From: Crystallibacter degradans | Lineage (GTDB): Bacteria; Actinomycetota; Actinomycetes; Actinomycetales; Micrococcaceae | Direction of reading: 5' to 3' | Assembly (NCBI RefSeq): GCF_012952295.1 | Contig: NZ_JABBCH010000003.1 | Span: 62,001 to 126,000, forward strand | Length of the DNA: 64,000 nt | Part shown: one piece after another, positions 16,705 through 27,600 of the stretch | Layout: each line of letters opens with the position of its first letter | Position numbering within the stretch: position 1 is the stretch's first letter | Program-made: the position numbers and the translations under genes | Notes under the pieces: model-generated | What the model saw: the letters and a program-made list of their open reading frames with translations, nothing else | What the model was told of the DNA's origin: nothing | The model's database searches: none

Positions 16705-17099
16705 TTATTACTCCTGTCGTCGCGCTGGTTCTCATCATGTGAGCCTTGCGGAACGGATATGGGATACCCCCACCCCGTGCTCCCCCTGCCCGCGCGCAAG
16801 TGCGGACCGAAGGCGGAAGTGGGAATTTGCCTATTCTGTCCATACGGAAAGGTGGATAGTCTTTCCAAACGGCACAGGCAAGATTACTAGTTTATTACTA
16901 AGACACCCCAGACGCGAAATTCACCGGTTTTTCCCGAGAACTAAGCGGCCAGGGGCTCGTATTTTTCAAGAGGATCGCTCCCCTTCAAACCCGGTCCCGA
17001 CCGGCTTGCGGCATCTGCCGCAAACCAGCTATGGGCGGGAAATCTAAGGGGTCGGGCCCGCCCGTCGAAACGGACGGGCCCAACCGTAAACCCTAGGGT
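16705..17099. other. Intergenic region between rpsQ and rplN
   Basis: 395 bases separate the S10 operon from the spc operon. Next to rpsQ is a GC-rich hairpin (17054-17081). The middle (about 16830-16910) is AT-rich on an otherwise GC background. On the minus strand it carries TAGTAATAAACTAGTAAT and TTGCCT-17-TATCCA, possible promoter parts for rplN. A plus-strand reading frame here (16739-17047) looks random. I place the spc promoter here from layout rather than a clear motif. Confidence 0.5.
17054..17081 (-). terminator. GC-rich hairpin after rpsQ
   Basis: Arms GGGCCCGCCCG and CGGACGGGCCC (one C-A mismatch) enclose TCGAAA, about 20 bases after the rpsQ stop. No T run follows on the minus strand, so it may be a weak terminator, a pause site or an RNA 3'-end stabiliser for the S10 operon. 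Confidence 0.5.
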
Positions 17100-17390
17100 C
17101 TACTTGGCCTTTTCGACGATCTCGACCAGACGCCACCGCTTGGTAGCGGACAGCGGCCGAGTCTCGGCGACGACGACCAGGTCGCCGATGCCGGCGGTGT
17201 TCTGCTCGTCATGGGCCTTGATCTTGGAGTTCCGACGAAGAACCTTGCCGTAAAGGGCGTGCTTCTTGCGGTCTTCGATCTCGACGACGATGGTCTTATC
17301 CATCTTGTCCGAGACAACGTAGCCGCGGGCGGTCTTCCGGTTGCCACGAGCCTGTGCTGCTTCAGTCACAGATGCTTCCTTCTCACTCAT
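17100..17390 (-). CDS. rpsQ: 30S ribosomal protein S17
   Basis: 96 residues. S17 is an OB-fold primary 16S rRNA-binding protein. The core is [20 protein letters not shown] followed by [20 protein letters not shown]. It has a short N-terminal extension ([19 protein letters not shown]). The ATG overlaps the rpmC stop (ATGA). It is the last gene of the S10 operon. Confidence 0.96.
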   Translation of the reverse strand: MSEKEASVTEAAQARGNRKTARGYVVSDKMDKTIVVEIEDRKKHALYGKVLRRNSKIKAHDEQNTAGIGDLVVVAETRPLSATKRWRLVEIVEKAK

Positions 17391-17719
17391 TTGGCATCAT
17401 CCTCGGTGGCCGGAGTCTCTGCATCTTCTGCAGGCTCAGCCTTCTTGGACTTCTTTGCCTTCTTCTCGGTCTTAGCTTCCTCAACGGGAGCTACGACGTC
17501 GGGGCGGATGCCCAGCTCGCGCTCACGCAGCACCGTGTAGATGCGGGCGATGTCGCGCTTGACTGCCTTGAGGCGGCCGTGGTTCTCCAGCTGACCGGTG
17601 GCGGACTGGAAACGGAGGTTGAACAGTTCCTCCTTGGCCTTGCGCAGCTCTTCTGTGAGACGGTCCTTATCGAAAGTCTCGAGCTGGTCAGTTGCCAATT
17701 CTTTTGAACCAATTGCCAT
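17387..17719 (-). CDS. rpmC: 50S ribosomal protein L29 with Lys/Ala/Glu-rich tail
   Basis: 110 residues; the L29 domain (about 1-73) has [20 protein letters not shown] and [16 protein letters not shown]. It is followed by a tail of about 37 residues rich in Lys, Ala and Glu ([20 protein letters not shown]). L29 sits at the tunnel exit, where trigger factor and SRP dock. The tail is about as long as half a normal L29 and probably disordered. Start two bases after the rplP stop. Confidence 0.95.
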   Translation of the reverse strand: MAIGSKELATDQLETFDKDRLTEELRKAKEELFNLRFQSATGQLENHGRLKAVKRDIARIYTVLRERELGIRPDVVAPVEEAKTEKKAKKSKKAEPAEDAETPATEDDAK

Positions 17720-17721
17720 TT

Positions 17722-18138
17722 CTATTCACCACCTTCGCGACGCACAATGCGTGCCTTCAACGGGAGCTTGTGGATCGCCAGGCGCAGTGCCTCGCGAGCT
17801 ACCTCTTCACTGACACCGGAGAGTTCGAACAGAACCCGGCCCGGCTTGACGTTGGCAACCCACCACTCCGGCGAACCCTTACCGGAACCCATACGGGTTT
17901 CGGCCGGCTTCTTCGTCAGGGGGCGGTCCGGATAAATGTTGATCCAGACCTTACCGCCACGCTTGATGTGGCGGGTCATAGCGATACGGGCTGCTTCGAT
18001 CTGCCGGTTGGTGACGTATGCAGGCGTAAGCGCCTGGATACCCCACTCGCCGAAGCTGACCTGGGTGCCGCCCGTTGCAGCGCCGGAACGACCCGGGTGG
18101 TGCTGCTTACGGTGCTTGACTCGACGTGGGATAAGCAT
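17722..18138 (-). CDS. rplP: 50S ribosomal protein L16
   Basis: 138 residues. L16 helps form the A-site tRNA pocket. It starts [20 protein letters not shown] and contains [19 protein letters not shown] and [20 protein letters not shown]. The ATG directly abuts the rpsC stop. Confidence 0.97.
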   Translation of the reverse strand: MLIPRRVKHRKQHHPGRSGAATGGTQVSFGEWGIQALTPAYVTNRQIEAARIAMTRHIKRGGKVWINIYPDRPLTKKPAETRMGSGKGSPEWWVANVKPGRVLFELSGVSEEVAREALRLAIHKLPLKARIVRREGGE

Positions 18139-18981
18139 TTAAGCCTGTCCTCCTTCGGCAGCCGGAGCGGCAGCTGCTTCAGCAGCCGGAGCCTCGGCCT
18201 TGGGAGCTGCATCGGCCGAAGCCGGCGCAGGACGGTCATTACGACGACGGCGTTCGCCACCGCGGTCTGCCGGGCCGCGGCCCGGACGGTCTCCGCCACG
18301 GCCGCGGGACGGAGCTGCAGCCTGCTGCGCAGCCAGTTCCTTGGCAGTAACGTCGCCCTTGTAGATCCAGACCTTCACGCCGATGCGGCCGAAGGTGGTC
18401 TTGGCTTCGAAGAAGCCGTAGTCGATGTTCGCGCGGAGGGTGTGCAGGGGCACACGGCCTTCGCGGTAGAACTCCGAACGGCTCATTTCGGCGCCACCCA
18501 GGCGGCCGGAGCACTGAACGCGGATACCCTTGGCGCCGGCCCGCTGTGCGGACTGCATTGCCTTCTTCATCGCGCGGCGGAAAGCCACGCGGGAAGTCAG
18601 CTGCTCGGCGATGCCCTGGGCAACGAGCTGTGCTTCGATCTCGGGGTTCTTGACCTCAAGGATGTTCAGCTGTACCTGCTTGCCGGTCAGCTTTTCGAGC
18701 TCGCCGCGGATGCGGTCAGCTTCTGCACCGCGGCGGCCGATAACAATACCGGGGCGTGCGGTGTGGATGTCCACGCGGACACGGTCACGGGTGCGCTCGA
18801 TCTCAACCTTGGCAATACCTGCCCGCTCCATGCCCGTGGACATAAGCTGGCGGATCTTGACGTCTTCGCGAACGAAGTCCTTGTAACGCTGGCCGGCCTT
18901 GTTGCTGTCAGCGAACCAGTGGGAAACGTGGTCGGTGGTGATACCGAGTCGGAATCCGTGCGGGTTTACTTTCTGTCCCAC
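18139..18981 (-). CDS. rpsC: 30S ribosomal protein S3 with Arg-rich C-terminal extension
   Basis: 280 residues, about 45 longer than the E. coli protein. The KH domain and C-terminal domain are normal ([54 protein letters not shown]). They are followed by an RG/RR-rich tract ([20 protein letters not shown], then RRRRNDRP) and an Ala/Glu/Pro tail. S3, S4 and S5 line the mRNA entry tunnel. The start is GTG, directly after the rplV stop. Confidence 0.96.
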   Translation of the reverse strand: MGQKVNPHGFRLGITTDHVSHWFADSNKAGQRYKDFVREDVKIRQLMSTGMERAGIAKVEIERTRDRVRVDIHTARPGIVIGRRGAEADRIRGELEKLTGKQVQLNILEVKNPEIEAQLVAQGIAEQLTSRVAFRRAMKKAMQSAQRAGAKGIRVQCSGRLGGAEMSRSEFYREGRVPLHTLRANIDYGFFEAKTTFGRIGVKVWIYKGDVTAKELAAQQAAAPSRGRGGDRPGRGPADRGGERRRRNDRPAPASADAAPKAEAPAAEAAAAPAAEGGQA

Positions 18982-19347
18982 TTACTGGTCCTCCTCTTTC
19001 TCCGGGGTAGCGACAACAAGTGTGATGTGGCTGGTCCGCTTGTTGATGCGGTAGGCGCGGCCCTGGGCACGCGGCTGGAACCGCTTCATGGTCGGGCCTT
19101 CATCGACAAATGCTTCGCTGATGTACAGGTCGCTCTCGTCAAAGGCGACGCCGTCACGGTCCGCGAGAACGCGGGCGTTGGCGACTGCCGATGCGAGTAC
19201 CTTGCTGACCGGCTCTGAAGCTGCCTGCGGGGCAAACTTCAGAATTGCCAGAGCCTCATTCGCCTGCTTGCCACGAACAAGGTTGACGACGCGCCGGGCC
19301 TTCATAGGCGTCACGCGAATATGGCGCGCAATAGCCTTGGCTTCCAT
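18982..19347 (-). CDS. rplV: 50S ribosomal protein L22
   Basis: 121 residues. L22 lines the exit tunnel with a long hairpin. It contains [20 protein letters not shown] and the loop region [20 protein letters not shown] with no deletion of the kind linked to macrolide resistance. ATG 39 bases after the rpsS stop. Confidence 0.97.
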   Translation of the reverse strand: MEAKAIARHIRVTPMKARRVVNLVRGKQANEALAILKFAPQAASEPVSKVLASAVANARVLADRDGVAFDESDLYISEAFVDEGPTMKRFQPRAQGRAYRINKRTSHITLVVATPEKEEDQ

Positions 19348-19386
19348 TGCTTTCCTTCTCTCGTCTTCTGCCGTACGAGCAGGCGC

Positions 19387-19668
19387 CTAGCGGCGCTTGC
19401 CCTTACGGTCGTCCTTCACATGGCCGCGGAAAGTCCGCGTCGGGGCGAATTCGCCGAGCTTGTGCCCGACCATCGACTCGGTGACAAACACCGGAATGTG
19501 CTTGCGTCCGTCGTGTACGGCGATCGTGTGCCCGAGCATGTCGGGGACGATCATCGAACGGCGGGACCACGTCTTAATGACGTTCTTGGTGCCCTTTTCG
19601 TTCTCTGCAGCTACCTTGACAAAGAGGTGCTGATCGACGAAGGGGCCTTTCTTCAGGCTGCGTGGCAT
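19387..19668 (-). CDS. rpsS: 30S ribosomal protein S19
   Basis: 93 residues, starting [19 protein letters not shown], with [20 protein letters not shown] and the C-terminal [21 protein letters not shown]19 lies in the 30S head next to S13. It lies twelve bases after rplB. Confidence 0.97.
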   Translation of the reverse strand: MPRSLKKGPFVDQHLFVKVAAENEKGTKNVIKTWSRRSMIVPDMLGHTIAVHDGRKHIPVFVTESMVGHKLGEFAPTRTFRGHVKDDRKGKRR

Positions 19669-19680
19669 GTCTCCAGGCTC

Positions 19681-20520
<840 letters not shown>

Positions 20521-20550
20521 AGTTTATTTCCTCGTTAAAGTGGTCTCCGC

Positions 20551-20856
20551 TTAAGAAAGCGGACCGCCGAAGATGTCGATTGTGCCTTCCTTCAGGGTGA
20601 CAATTGCGCGCTTGGTGTTCTTGCGCTGTCCCCATCCGAAACGGGTGCGCTTGCGCTTCCCGGCACGGTTGATGGTGTTGATCGAGTCGACCTTGACGGA
20701 GAAGATTTTCTCCACGGCCAGCTTGATCTCGGTCTTGTTCGAGCGCGGGTCGACCAGGAAGGTGTACTTACCTTCGTCGATCAGGCCGTAGCTCTTCTCC
20801 GAAACGACGGGTGCAATGACGACGTCGCGGGGATCCTTTGCGGTGGTCGCGCTCAC
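20551..20856 (-). CDS. rplW: 50S ribosomal protein L23
   Basis: 101 residues. L23 is the main docking protein for SRP and trigger factor at the tunnel exit. It contains [20 protein letters not shown] and [20 protein letters not shown]. The start is GTG, overlapping the rplD stop as GTGA. Confidence 0.96.
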   Translation of the reverse strand: MSATTAKDPRDVVIAPVVSEKSYGLIDEGKYTFLVDPRSNKTEIKLAVEKIFSVKVDSINTINRAGKRKRTRFGWGQRKNTKRAIVTLKEGTIDIFGGPLS

Positions 20857-21455
20857 TTGGCGTCCTCCTTGTTGACGAAAGCCTCGTAGGCTGCCTTGGT
20901 GAAGACCACGTCGTCGGAAACCAGCACGTCGTAGGTGTTCAGCTGATCTACGTAGATCGTGTGAACTTCCGTGATGTTGCGCAGGCTCAGGGCCGCAACA
21001 TCGTTGGCGCGCTCGATAACAACGAGCAGGTTCTTACGGTCAGAGATAGACCGCAGGGACTCGAGGGCACCCTTGGTGTTCGGCTTCTCGCCGGCAACCA
21101 GGGACTCGAGAACGTGGATGCGGCCGTTGCGTGCCCGGTCGGACAGGGCGCCGCGCAGGGCAGCAGCCTTCATCTTCTTGGGGGTGCGCTGGCTGTAATC
21201 GCGCGGGGTCGGACCGTGGACAACGCCACCGCCGGTCATGTGAGGTGCACGGATGGAACCCTGACGGGCGCGGCCGGTGCCCTTCTGCTTGAACGGCTTG
21301 CGGCCTGCACCCGAAACCTCGGCGCGGGTCTTGGTCTTATGCGTGCCCTGGCGGGCGGCAGCGAGCTGCGCGACGACAACCTGGTGCAGCAGCGGCACGT
21401 TGGTCTGTACGTCGAAGATCTCTGCAGGCAGATCGACATTTACAGTGTTAGCCAT
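20853..21455 (-). CDS. rplD: 50S ribosomal protein L4
   Basis: 200 residues. L4 has a loop in the exit tunnel and in some bacteria autoregulates the S10 operon. The loop region [20 protein letters not shown] is intact, and [10 protein letters not shown]-type sequence appears as [21 protein letters not shown] four bases after the rplC stop. Confidence 0.97.
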   Translation of the reverse strand: MANTVNVDLPAEIFDVQTNVPLLHQVVVAQLAAARQGTHKTKTRAEVSGAGRKPFKQKGTGRARQGSIRAPHMTGGGVVHGPTPRDYSQRTPKKMKAAALRGALSDRARNGRIHVLESLVAGEKPNTKGALESLRSISDRKNLLVVIERANDVAALSLRNITEVHTIYVDQLNTYDVLVSDDVVFTKAAYEAFVNKEDAK

Positions 21456-21459
21456 TGAA

Positions 21460-22113
21460 CTAGGCTCCCTTCACAGCGGAACGGACGAGAACGACCGAGC
21501 CGCGGGCACCGGGAACGGCACCCTTGATCAAGAGCAGCGACTTCTCAGTGTCCACAGCATGAACGGTCAGGTTCAGTGTGGTGTGGCGGACGGCGCCCAT
21601 GCGGCCAGCCATCTTGAGGCCCTTGAAGACGCGGCCCGGGGTGGATGCGCCACCGATGGAACCGGGCTTGCGGTGGTTCTTGTGGGCACCGTGGGAGGCA
21701 CCAACACCATGGAAGCCGTGACGCTTCATAACACCGGCGAAGCCCTTACCCTTGGAGGTTCCGACGACGTCGACCTTCTGGCCGGTCTCGAAGGTCTCCA
21801 CGGAGAGCTCCTGGCCCAGCTCGTAGGTGTCTGCATCTGAGGTGCGCAGTTCAACTACGTGGCGGCGGGGGGTAACACCGGCCTTCTCAAAGTGACCAGC
21901 CAGCGGCTTGGACACCTTGCGGGGGTCGATCTGGCCGAAGCCGATCTGGACGGCGGTGTAACCATCAACATCTGCATTGCGCAGCTGAGTGATGACGTTG
22001 GAGTCAGCCTGGACGACAGTTACCGGCACAAGGCGGTTGTTCTCGTCCCAGACCTGGGTCATGCCGAGCTTGGTGCCCAGCAGTCCCTTTACCTGGCGTG
22101 TAGTGGTAGACAT
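21460..22113 (-). CDS. rplC: 50S ribosomal protein L3
   Basis: 217 residues from [21 protein letters not shown]3 is an assembly initiator that reaches the peptidyl-transferase centre. The signature [20 protein letters not shown] (rplC loop) is present. The frame starts at a GTG at 22125, but GGGGAG would overlap it; the ATG at 22111-22113 is spaced correctly and matches homologues. Confidence 0.96.
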   Translation of the reverse strand: MSTTTRQVKGLLGTKLGMTQVWDENNRLVPVTVVQADSNVITQLRNADVDGYTAVQIGFGQIDPRKVSKPLAGHFEKAGVTPRRHVVELRTSDADTYELGQELSVETFETGQKVDVVGTSKGKGFAGVMKRHGFHGVGASHGAHKNHRKPGSIGGASTPGRVFKGLKMAGRMGAVRHTTLNLTVHAVDTEKSLLLIKGAVPGARGSVVLVRSAVKGA

Positions 22114-22129
22114 ATTTATCCGCACTCCC

Positions 22130-22438
22130 CTACAGCTTGATTTCGATGTTCACGTCAGCAGGCAGGTCAAGACGCATGAGCGAGTCAACGGCCTTCGGCG
22201 TGGGGTCAATAATGTCGATCAGACGCTTGTGAGTACGCATTTCAAAGTGCTCACGGCTGTCCTTGTACTTGTGCGGCGAACGAATAACGCAGTACACGTT
22301 CTTCTCGGTGGGCAGCGGCACGGGGCCGACTACCGTTGCGCCTGCACGCGTGACCGTCTCAACGATCTTCCGTGCTGAAACATCAATGACCTCATGGTCA
22401 TATGACTTCAGACGGATGCGGATTTTCTGTCCCGCCAT
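22130..22438 (-). CDS. rpsJ: 30S ribosomal protein S10
   Basis: 102 residues. S10 is a head protein and also the NusE antitermination factor. It contains [20 protein letters not shown] and [20 protein letters not shown]. It is the first gene of the S10 operon (rpsJ-rplC-rplD-rplW-rplB-rpsS-rplV-rpsC-rplP-rpmC-rpsQ), with a long leader upstream. Confidence 0.97.
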
Positions 22439-22539
22439 GGCGTCTCCGCTCTCTTTCTCAGTGCTGCTCTGTTAATTTCCGGTCTGCGCCCCTCCGGCCG
22501 GATCAAGTCCATGCCTGGCGCTCCTCCAACAGACTGAAT

Positions 22540-22553
22540 CCGGAAATTTCCGG
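22540..22553. repeat. 14-base perfect palindrome in the S10 leader
   Basis: CCGGAAATTTCCGG is a perfect inverted repeat about 100 bases upstream of rpsJ. It could be a protein-binding site or part of leader RNA structure. A near copy of one half (CCGGAAATT) occurs about 65 bases closer to rpsJ at about 22476-22484. Confidence 0.45.
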
Positions 22554-22730
22554 GTTCCTCACCCTGCCGAGGCTCCGACCCCCGCGCTCGGGCGTGTCGC
22601 GAATATTCTGCGCACGAAACCCATGCAAAATTGGGGCGGGTTATATTTGGGCTTCTCCGCCTAAGTGGAACCTGACCCTGGCCCCGGGCATTATCCCGGG
22701 CGGGACGCGGTTTCGCACGACGACATAAGG

Positions 22731-22738
22731 AAGCGCTT
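22731..22738. promoter_or_regulatory. Possible LacI-type operator upstream of the beta-glucosidase
   Basis: AAGCGCTT is the central palindrome seen in many LacI/CcpA-family operators. It overlaps a TTGAAC -35-like hexamer about 245 bases upstream of the glucosidase start. Only eight bases are palindromic and no LacI gene is in the window, so this is weak. Confidence 0.2.
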
Positions 22739-22981
22739 GAACAACTCATCTAGTGTGGCAGATATCGGCATGAAACGCCAATCTGCGCCGGGTTGCCGGG
22801 CATCTGCACCGGCCGGGTATACACTCCGGTCCGACCTGAACATCCAATGTGTTCTCTTCCCCAGCATAGCCATTTGTCTGCACACGCCAAAAATTGCCGT
22901 GACGTGACGGGCTTGAAGTGAGATGCTTCTGATTATCGACGGCTCCTTCGGCCGCCGCCTGCTTGTTCTAAGGACATAGTC

Positions 22982-24454
22982 ATGGGCATGACACCGCAGA
23001 GCCTTGCAGCACTGATCCCGCCGGACTTCACGCTGGGAGTTGCCACGGCCGCCTTTCAGATCGAAGGTGCCGTGGCCGAAGACGGCCGCGGGCCCTCGGG
23101 CTGGGACGCCTTCTCCCAGCAGGATGGCCATATCGTCAACGGTGACCGGGCCGACGTCGCCTGCGACCACTATCACCGGATGCCCGAAGACGTTGAACTG
23201 CTGCATGCCCTGGGCGTCGACTCGTACCGCTTCTCCCTTTCCTGGCCGCGTATCCAGCCGGACGGCCGCGGTCAGGTCAACCAGGCGGGCATCGATTTCT
23301 ACGACCGGCTCCTCGATCAGTTGCTGGAGCGTGGCATCTCCCCCATGTGCACGCTCTACCACTGGGATACCCCGCTGCCACTCGAGCAGGCCGGCGGATG
23401 GCTCAACCGCGATACCGCTTACCGACTGGCCGACTTCGCAGGCCTCGCCGCGGAGGCCTTCGGCGACCGGGTCCACCGCTGGGTCACTATCAATGAGCCC
23501 ACCACCGTAACCCTCAACGGCTATGCCCTGGGCATCCATGCCCCGGGTTATCCGGGCCTGTTCGAAGCCTTGCCGGCAGCGCACCATATGATCCTGGCCC
23601 ACGGGCTGAGCATCCAGGCGCTGCGCAGTGCCAATGTTCCCGGTGAGCTGGGCATTACCAACGTGTATTCCCCCGTGGTCTCCGCCCGCGGCGGCTTTGC
23701 CAATGACCTGATGGTGGAGCTCTTCGACATCCTGCACAACGCAATGTTCTCCGACCCGGTCCTGCTGGGCCGGTACTCGGACTTCAATCCGCTGCTGACA
23801 CCGTTCCTGCATTACCTCACAGATGTTTCCCCGGAGGATCTGGCGATCATGAGCCAGCCGCTGGATTTCTACGGGCTCAACTACTACTTCCCGACCAGGA
23901 TTGCGCCCGGCTCGGGACCTAACACCGGTCCAGATGCCATTCCGGAGGGGGTGCCGGAGCACATGCTCGAGGACAGTCCGGACCTGCCCTTCCACATCAC
24001 CGGCTGGCCGCAGTACGATCGCACGGCTTTCGGCTGGCCGATCGCGCCGGAGTACCTCGCCGTGGCCCTGACGGAAATGGCGAACAGGTATCCGGGGTTA
24101 CCGCCGGTCTTCATCACCGAGGGCGGCGCCAGCTTTCCGGATGTTGTGGTCCAGGATGCCCTGACATTGGAGCCACACGTTGCAGATGTAAACCGCATCA
24201 GCTACCTCGGTGACCATCTGGCGGCGGCCCTGAACGCCACCGCTCCCGGCGGACCTGCCGAGTCGATCGACCTGCGGGGCTATTACGTGTGGACGCTGAT
24301 GGACAACTTCGAGTGGGCCGCCGGCTACAGCCAACGCTTCGGGCTGGTGTACGTGGACTTCGAAACCCAGCAGCGCATTCCGAAGTCCTCCTACAACTGG
24401 CTGCAGGAAATCACCTCGCTACGGGCTGCCGACACCAGCAGTCTCCGTCGCTGA
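22982..24454 (+). CDS. Glycoside hydrolase family 1 beta-glucosidase
   Basis: 490 residues, typical for GH1 (beta/alpha)8 barrels. The acid/base is E172 in VTINEPTT and the nucleophile E380 in FITEGGAS. The N-terminal FTLGVATAAFQIEGA glycone-binding signature (Q26), YHWDTPLPL (H127) and WTLMDNFEWAAGY complete the active site. No signal peptide, so it acts in the cytoplasm on imported or phosphorylase-free beta-glucosides such as cellobiose. The ATG at 22982 has AAGGA seven bases upstream. It stands alone with no sugar transporter nearby, and is divergent from the S10 operon. Activity on glucosides versus galactosides or fucosides cannot be resolved. Confidence 0.93.
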   Translation: MGMTPQSLAALIPPDFTLGVATAAFQIEGAVAEDGRGPSGWDAFSQQDGHIVNGDRADVACDHYHRMPEDVELLHALGVDSYRFSLSWPRIQPDGRGQVNQAGIDFYDRLLDQLLERGISPMCTLYHWDTPLPLEQAGGWLNRDTAYRLADFAGLAAEAFGDRVHRWVTINEPTTVTLNGYALGIHAPGYPGLFEALPAAHHMILAHGLSIQALRSANVPGELGITNVYSPVVSARGGFANDLMVELFDILHNAMFSDPVLLGRYSDFNPLLTPFLHYLTDVSPEDLAIMSQPLDFYGLNYYFPTRIAPGSGPNTGPDAIPEGVPEHMLEDSPDLPFHITGWPQYDRTAFGWPIAPEYLAVALTEMANRYPGLPPVFITEGGASFPDVVVQDALTLEPHVADVNRISYLGDHLAAALNATAPGGPAESIDLRGYYVWTLMDNFEWAAGYSQRFGLVYVDFETQQRIPKSSYNWLQEITSLRAADTSSLRR

Positions 24455-24527
24455 TGTGCCGGCGACGGCAGTCCGCAGCCTCCGACGCAGCATCGGCCGG
24501 CACTTCGCGCCCCGACCGCGTACGCGC

Positions 24528-24668
24528 TTAGCGTTCGCCGTCCTGGTTGGCGCGACGGATCCGCTTGGCCCGGTCGATTTCATGCCGGAAGTACTTGCGG
24601 CCCCACACGGCGGCCCCGGCTACAGCCACCACAATGCCGATAACGATCCAAAAGACTATCCACTCCAT
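24528..24668 (-). CDS. 46-residue single-pass membrane protein
   Basis: Reads MEWIVFWIVIGIVVAVAGAA, then VWGRKYFRHEIDRAKRIRRA and NQDGER, followed by a stop. One hydrophobic helix (3-22) is followed by a highly basic cytoplasmic tail. AGGA lies seven bases before the ATG. It begins nine bases after the giant membrane protein gene ends, on the same strand, so it is probably co-translated and may be a small subunit of that complex. I do not recognise a family. Confidence 0.65.
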   Translation of the reverse strand: MEWIVFWIVIGIVVAVAGAAVWGRKYFRHEIDRAKRIRRANQDGER

Positions 24669-24677
24669 GGTCCGATC

Positions 24678-27600
24678 CTACTGCCGCTCCGCGTCCTGCT
24701 TGCCGTGCCGCATCAATTTCCAGACGGCGAAGGCCAACAGAGCCAATGCGGCGAAGGCCAGCAGCAGGAACGTAAAGCCGCGCATAAACCACAGCAGCGC
24801 CAAAGCAATGCCCACCGCTCCCCACACGGTGAACAGTCTCCGCGACAGCACAACTCCCGCTACGAGCAGCCCGCCATGGCCCAGCAACGCCCAGATCTGT
24901 TTGCCGGCGTCGCTCAGAATGATCGTTCCGAAGCCGGACAGCGACAGCCCGCCGGCAGCGGCGGCCAGCACGATCGTCCCACGTTGATCCCGACCGCGGA
25001 CGAACTCGTAGGCAGCAACCAGAGCGCCGGCAACAATCCACCATTGCAACGCCCAGAACGGATCGATCCAGCCGGCGGCAACTGCATAGAGCCGTTGCAC
25101 AGCAAGGACGAACACAAAGAAGGCGCCCTCAGCCGCCGCCTCGCGTGCCCGCTCCGGCGTTTCGATCACAGCCAGAGCGGCCGCCACGATGATGGACAAG
25201 GATGCCGCAATAGCAGTAGGCCCGGGGAAGATGGCCAGCATTGACACCAGACCCAGCACACTAAGAGCCACACCGGTCAGGATGACCGCCCGCACCGGAT
25301 CCGCATCTTCGCGTTCACGCAGCGTGAGCCGGAAGCCGTACAGCAGTACTGCCGTGAGCCATGCTGCGGCCAGCCATTGTGCGGGCCCACTGGCAAAGTC
25401 CAGCAGTGCCACTTCCTGCAGTCGCTGCATCAAGGCAAACGCGGCTGCCAGGACTGAAACGGCACCACCGGCGTAGAGCCAGGGCAGCTGCTCGCGGTGC
25501 GACAGTACGAAGAACAGCACCGCCGCCCCGAACAGGGCCACCGGCGTCATCCAAGCATCTTCCACCAGCGACAACGCCAATGCCTCCAACATGAAAACGG
25601 CCGTGGCGGCAAGGAGCAGATAGCGCAGCCGCTCCCCCCGCCTGAGCACGCGCAGAACTGCGGCAACGGCCCCGAACAGCAGCGCTGCCAGCGCGCCGCC
25701 GTCCGCCGACAGCAGGGCCGGCAGCCAGCCCGTCTCTGCCAGCGGCGCCGCGTCGGTGATCACGGCAGTAAGGGTAGCCAAGCCGTACACGCTGACGTAC
25801 CCGCTGGGCCCGGCGCCCTGCTGCTGCCGTAACCGGGCAGCGGCTACGGCGATCAACAGGAGCAACTGCACTACGACGACGCCCCGCTGCGGCGCAGCAA
25901 CTGCCGCGCTATAGACCCACGGCAGAACCACGAGCAGAACAAGGCCCAGCCACGCAGAGACTCTCTGCAGCCCGTACTCCCCCAGCCGCCCCCGGGCGAG
26001 CAGGCGCGCGGCCTCCTGGAGTGCCGTTGTGCAGGCGACAAGGACGAAAAGCACATGGATGCTGGCGTCCAGATCCTGCCCGATCAATGCCACCAGCCCG
26101 GTCAGCGACAGCTGGGCCGCGAGCAGATACACGCCTTTGCCTCCACGGTTCCGCAAGATGGCTACCATGGCCGCGGCGTAAACCAAGACGACGCCGACCA
26201 GGATCTCGTATCCCCGGACGCCGAGGAAAGATGTCCCCAGCAGCGCGCCGGCGGCCAGGATAACGGGAGCCAGCGGTTCCATCAGTCCGGCCGGGGCATC
26301 CAGCGTGGTCTCTGCCCGTTTGCCGAGGTTGGCGGGTTGGTGCCGGCTACGCGGCGTCAGCACGAAGGAAGACGCCACTCCGGCGGCAGTCCAGGCCCAG
26401 AACACCAGGTACCCCAGGTGGACGCCGCCGTCTTGAACACCCGGGTCTGCAGGGAGTTCCGCGGCTATGAGCCCGCATGTGGTCGCGAAGCCCAGTACTG
26501 CGGAGACGAGCACAGTCAGCCGGGGTGCCGCACTGCCGACCCCGCGGTCCAGCAGCACGGTGCTGGCGACCTGGTTCACCACCAATCCCAGAGCCAGGAC
26601 AAGCAGCGCCGTGCGTCCGGCCAGGTCCTGTTCCATGCCGAGTTGCGGCAGATGGGTCAGGGCCGTGGTCGGCAATAGCAGCGTCGCCGCGCCGCGCGCC
26701 GCGGAAACGACCCAAAGGCGCTCCTGCCCGGCCGACGCGCGGATGCGGGCCAGCAAATAGACCAGGGCCAGTCCCAGTAGCAGTTCCTGCCGCCATGGAT
26801 TACTCCACTCCAGCAGGACCGCGGCTGATAGGGCCGGCAGCGCTATCAGCGACTCCGCCCAGCCACGGAATTTCCAAGCGATGGTGAAGGCGGAAGCGGC
26901 AAGGACCAGCAGTATGAGCACCGGCTCCGGCCCGGGTCTGCCTGTTGCGCCGATGCCATCGAGGACCTGGAGCAAGGTCAGCAATGCCTGCAGGGCGAAG
27001 ACCGTTCCCAGATCAATACGGAAGATCGATGCGGCCAGTCCGGCACCGTCCGCCGTCCGGTGCCGGACCCACGGACGGTCCTTGAGGAACCGAAGCCAGA
27101 CCGGGGCGAACACCGCCAACGCCGCCGCCTGAACCGCCAGCACTGCGGCCACGGTGAACAACGCCCAGGGCCAGTTGCCGCCGGCCGCCACAACCAGATA
27201 CATGGCGGCCAAAGACACCGCGATGCGGAGCCCATAGATATTGGCTAGTTTGTCCTGCGCTCCGCCTGTGAACAGCATGGCGCCGTAGTAGCCGACAGCC
27301 ATGGCGAGCAGCAGCGCGTAGTCGCCCGCCTGCAACTGGTCCCCCACGAAGAACGCGGCCAGCACGGCCAGGGGTGTGAGGTAACGGTGCACCGCTACCA
27401 GGGCCGCGCCATACACGCCGGGCACCCACCGGGGGCGGAAGTAGGAGACGAGGCTGAACGTGGCCGCCAAGGCAATGGAAAAGGTGAAGTACCAGACCAA
27501 TGCACCGCCCAGCACGGCCACGGCCGACCAGGCGATGGAGATAAAGAACGGCAAGCTCAGGTATGCCACCACCCGGCTTTGCATCCGCACGGCGGCGTAG

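Larger units (their letters stand above)
22439..22981. other. Divergent control region: S10 operon leader and beta-glucosidase upstream
   Basis: 543 bases without a credible gene. On the minus strand a TATAAC -10-like box (22640-22645) lies about 200 bases before rpsJ, with no strong -35 partner. The leader contains a perfect 14-base palindrome (22540-22553). Two CCCGGG hexamers (22683-22688, 22695-22700) can pair as a hairpin. On the plus strand, AAGCGCTT (22731-22738) and TTGAAC (22737-22742) could be operator and -35 for the glucosidase. Reading frames in both directions across this region show no protein-like features. Confidence 0.5.

Noticed and set aside
16739-17047. Plus-strand 102-codon frame in the rpsQ-rplN gap
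   Set aside because: No family resemblance, no ribosome site, and composition unlike coding sequence here; better read as the spc promoter region.
22408-22749. 113-codon minus frame and 108-codon plus frame across the S10 leader
   Set aside because: Random composition, overlaps the rpsJ start, and the region carries leader palindromes instead.
24456-24503. GTGCCGGC/GCCGGCAC inverted repeat after the beta-glucosidase as a terminator
   Set aside because: Eight-base stem with a loop of over 30 bases and no T run; too weak to call.
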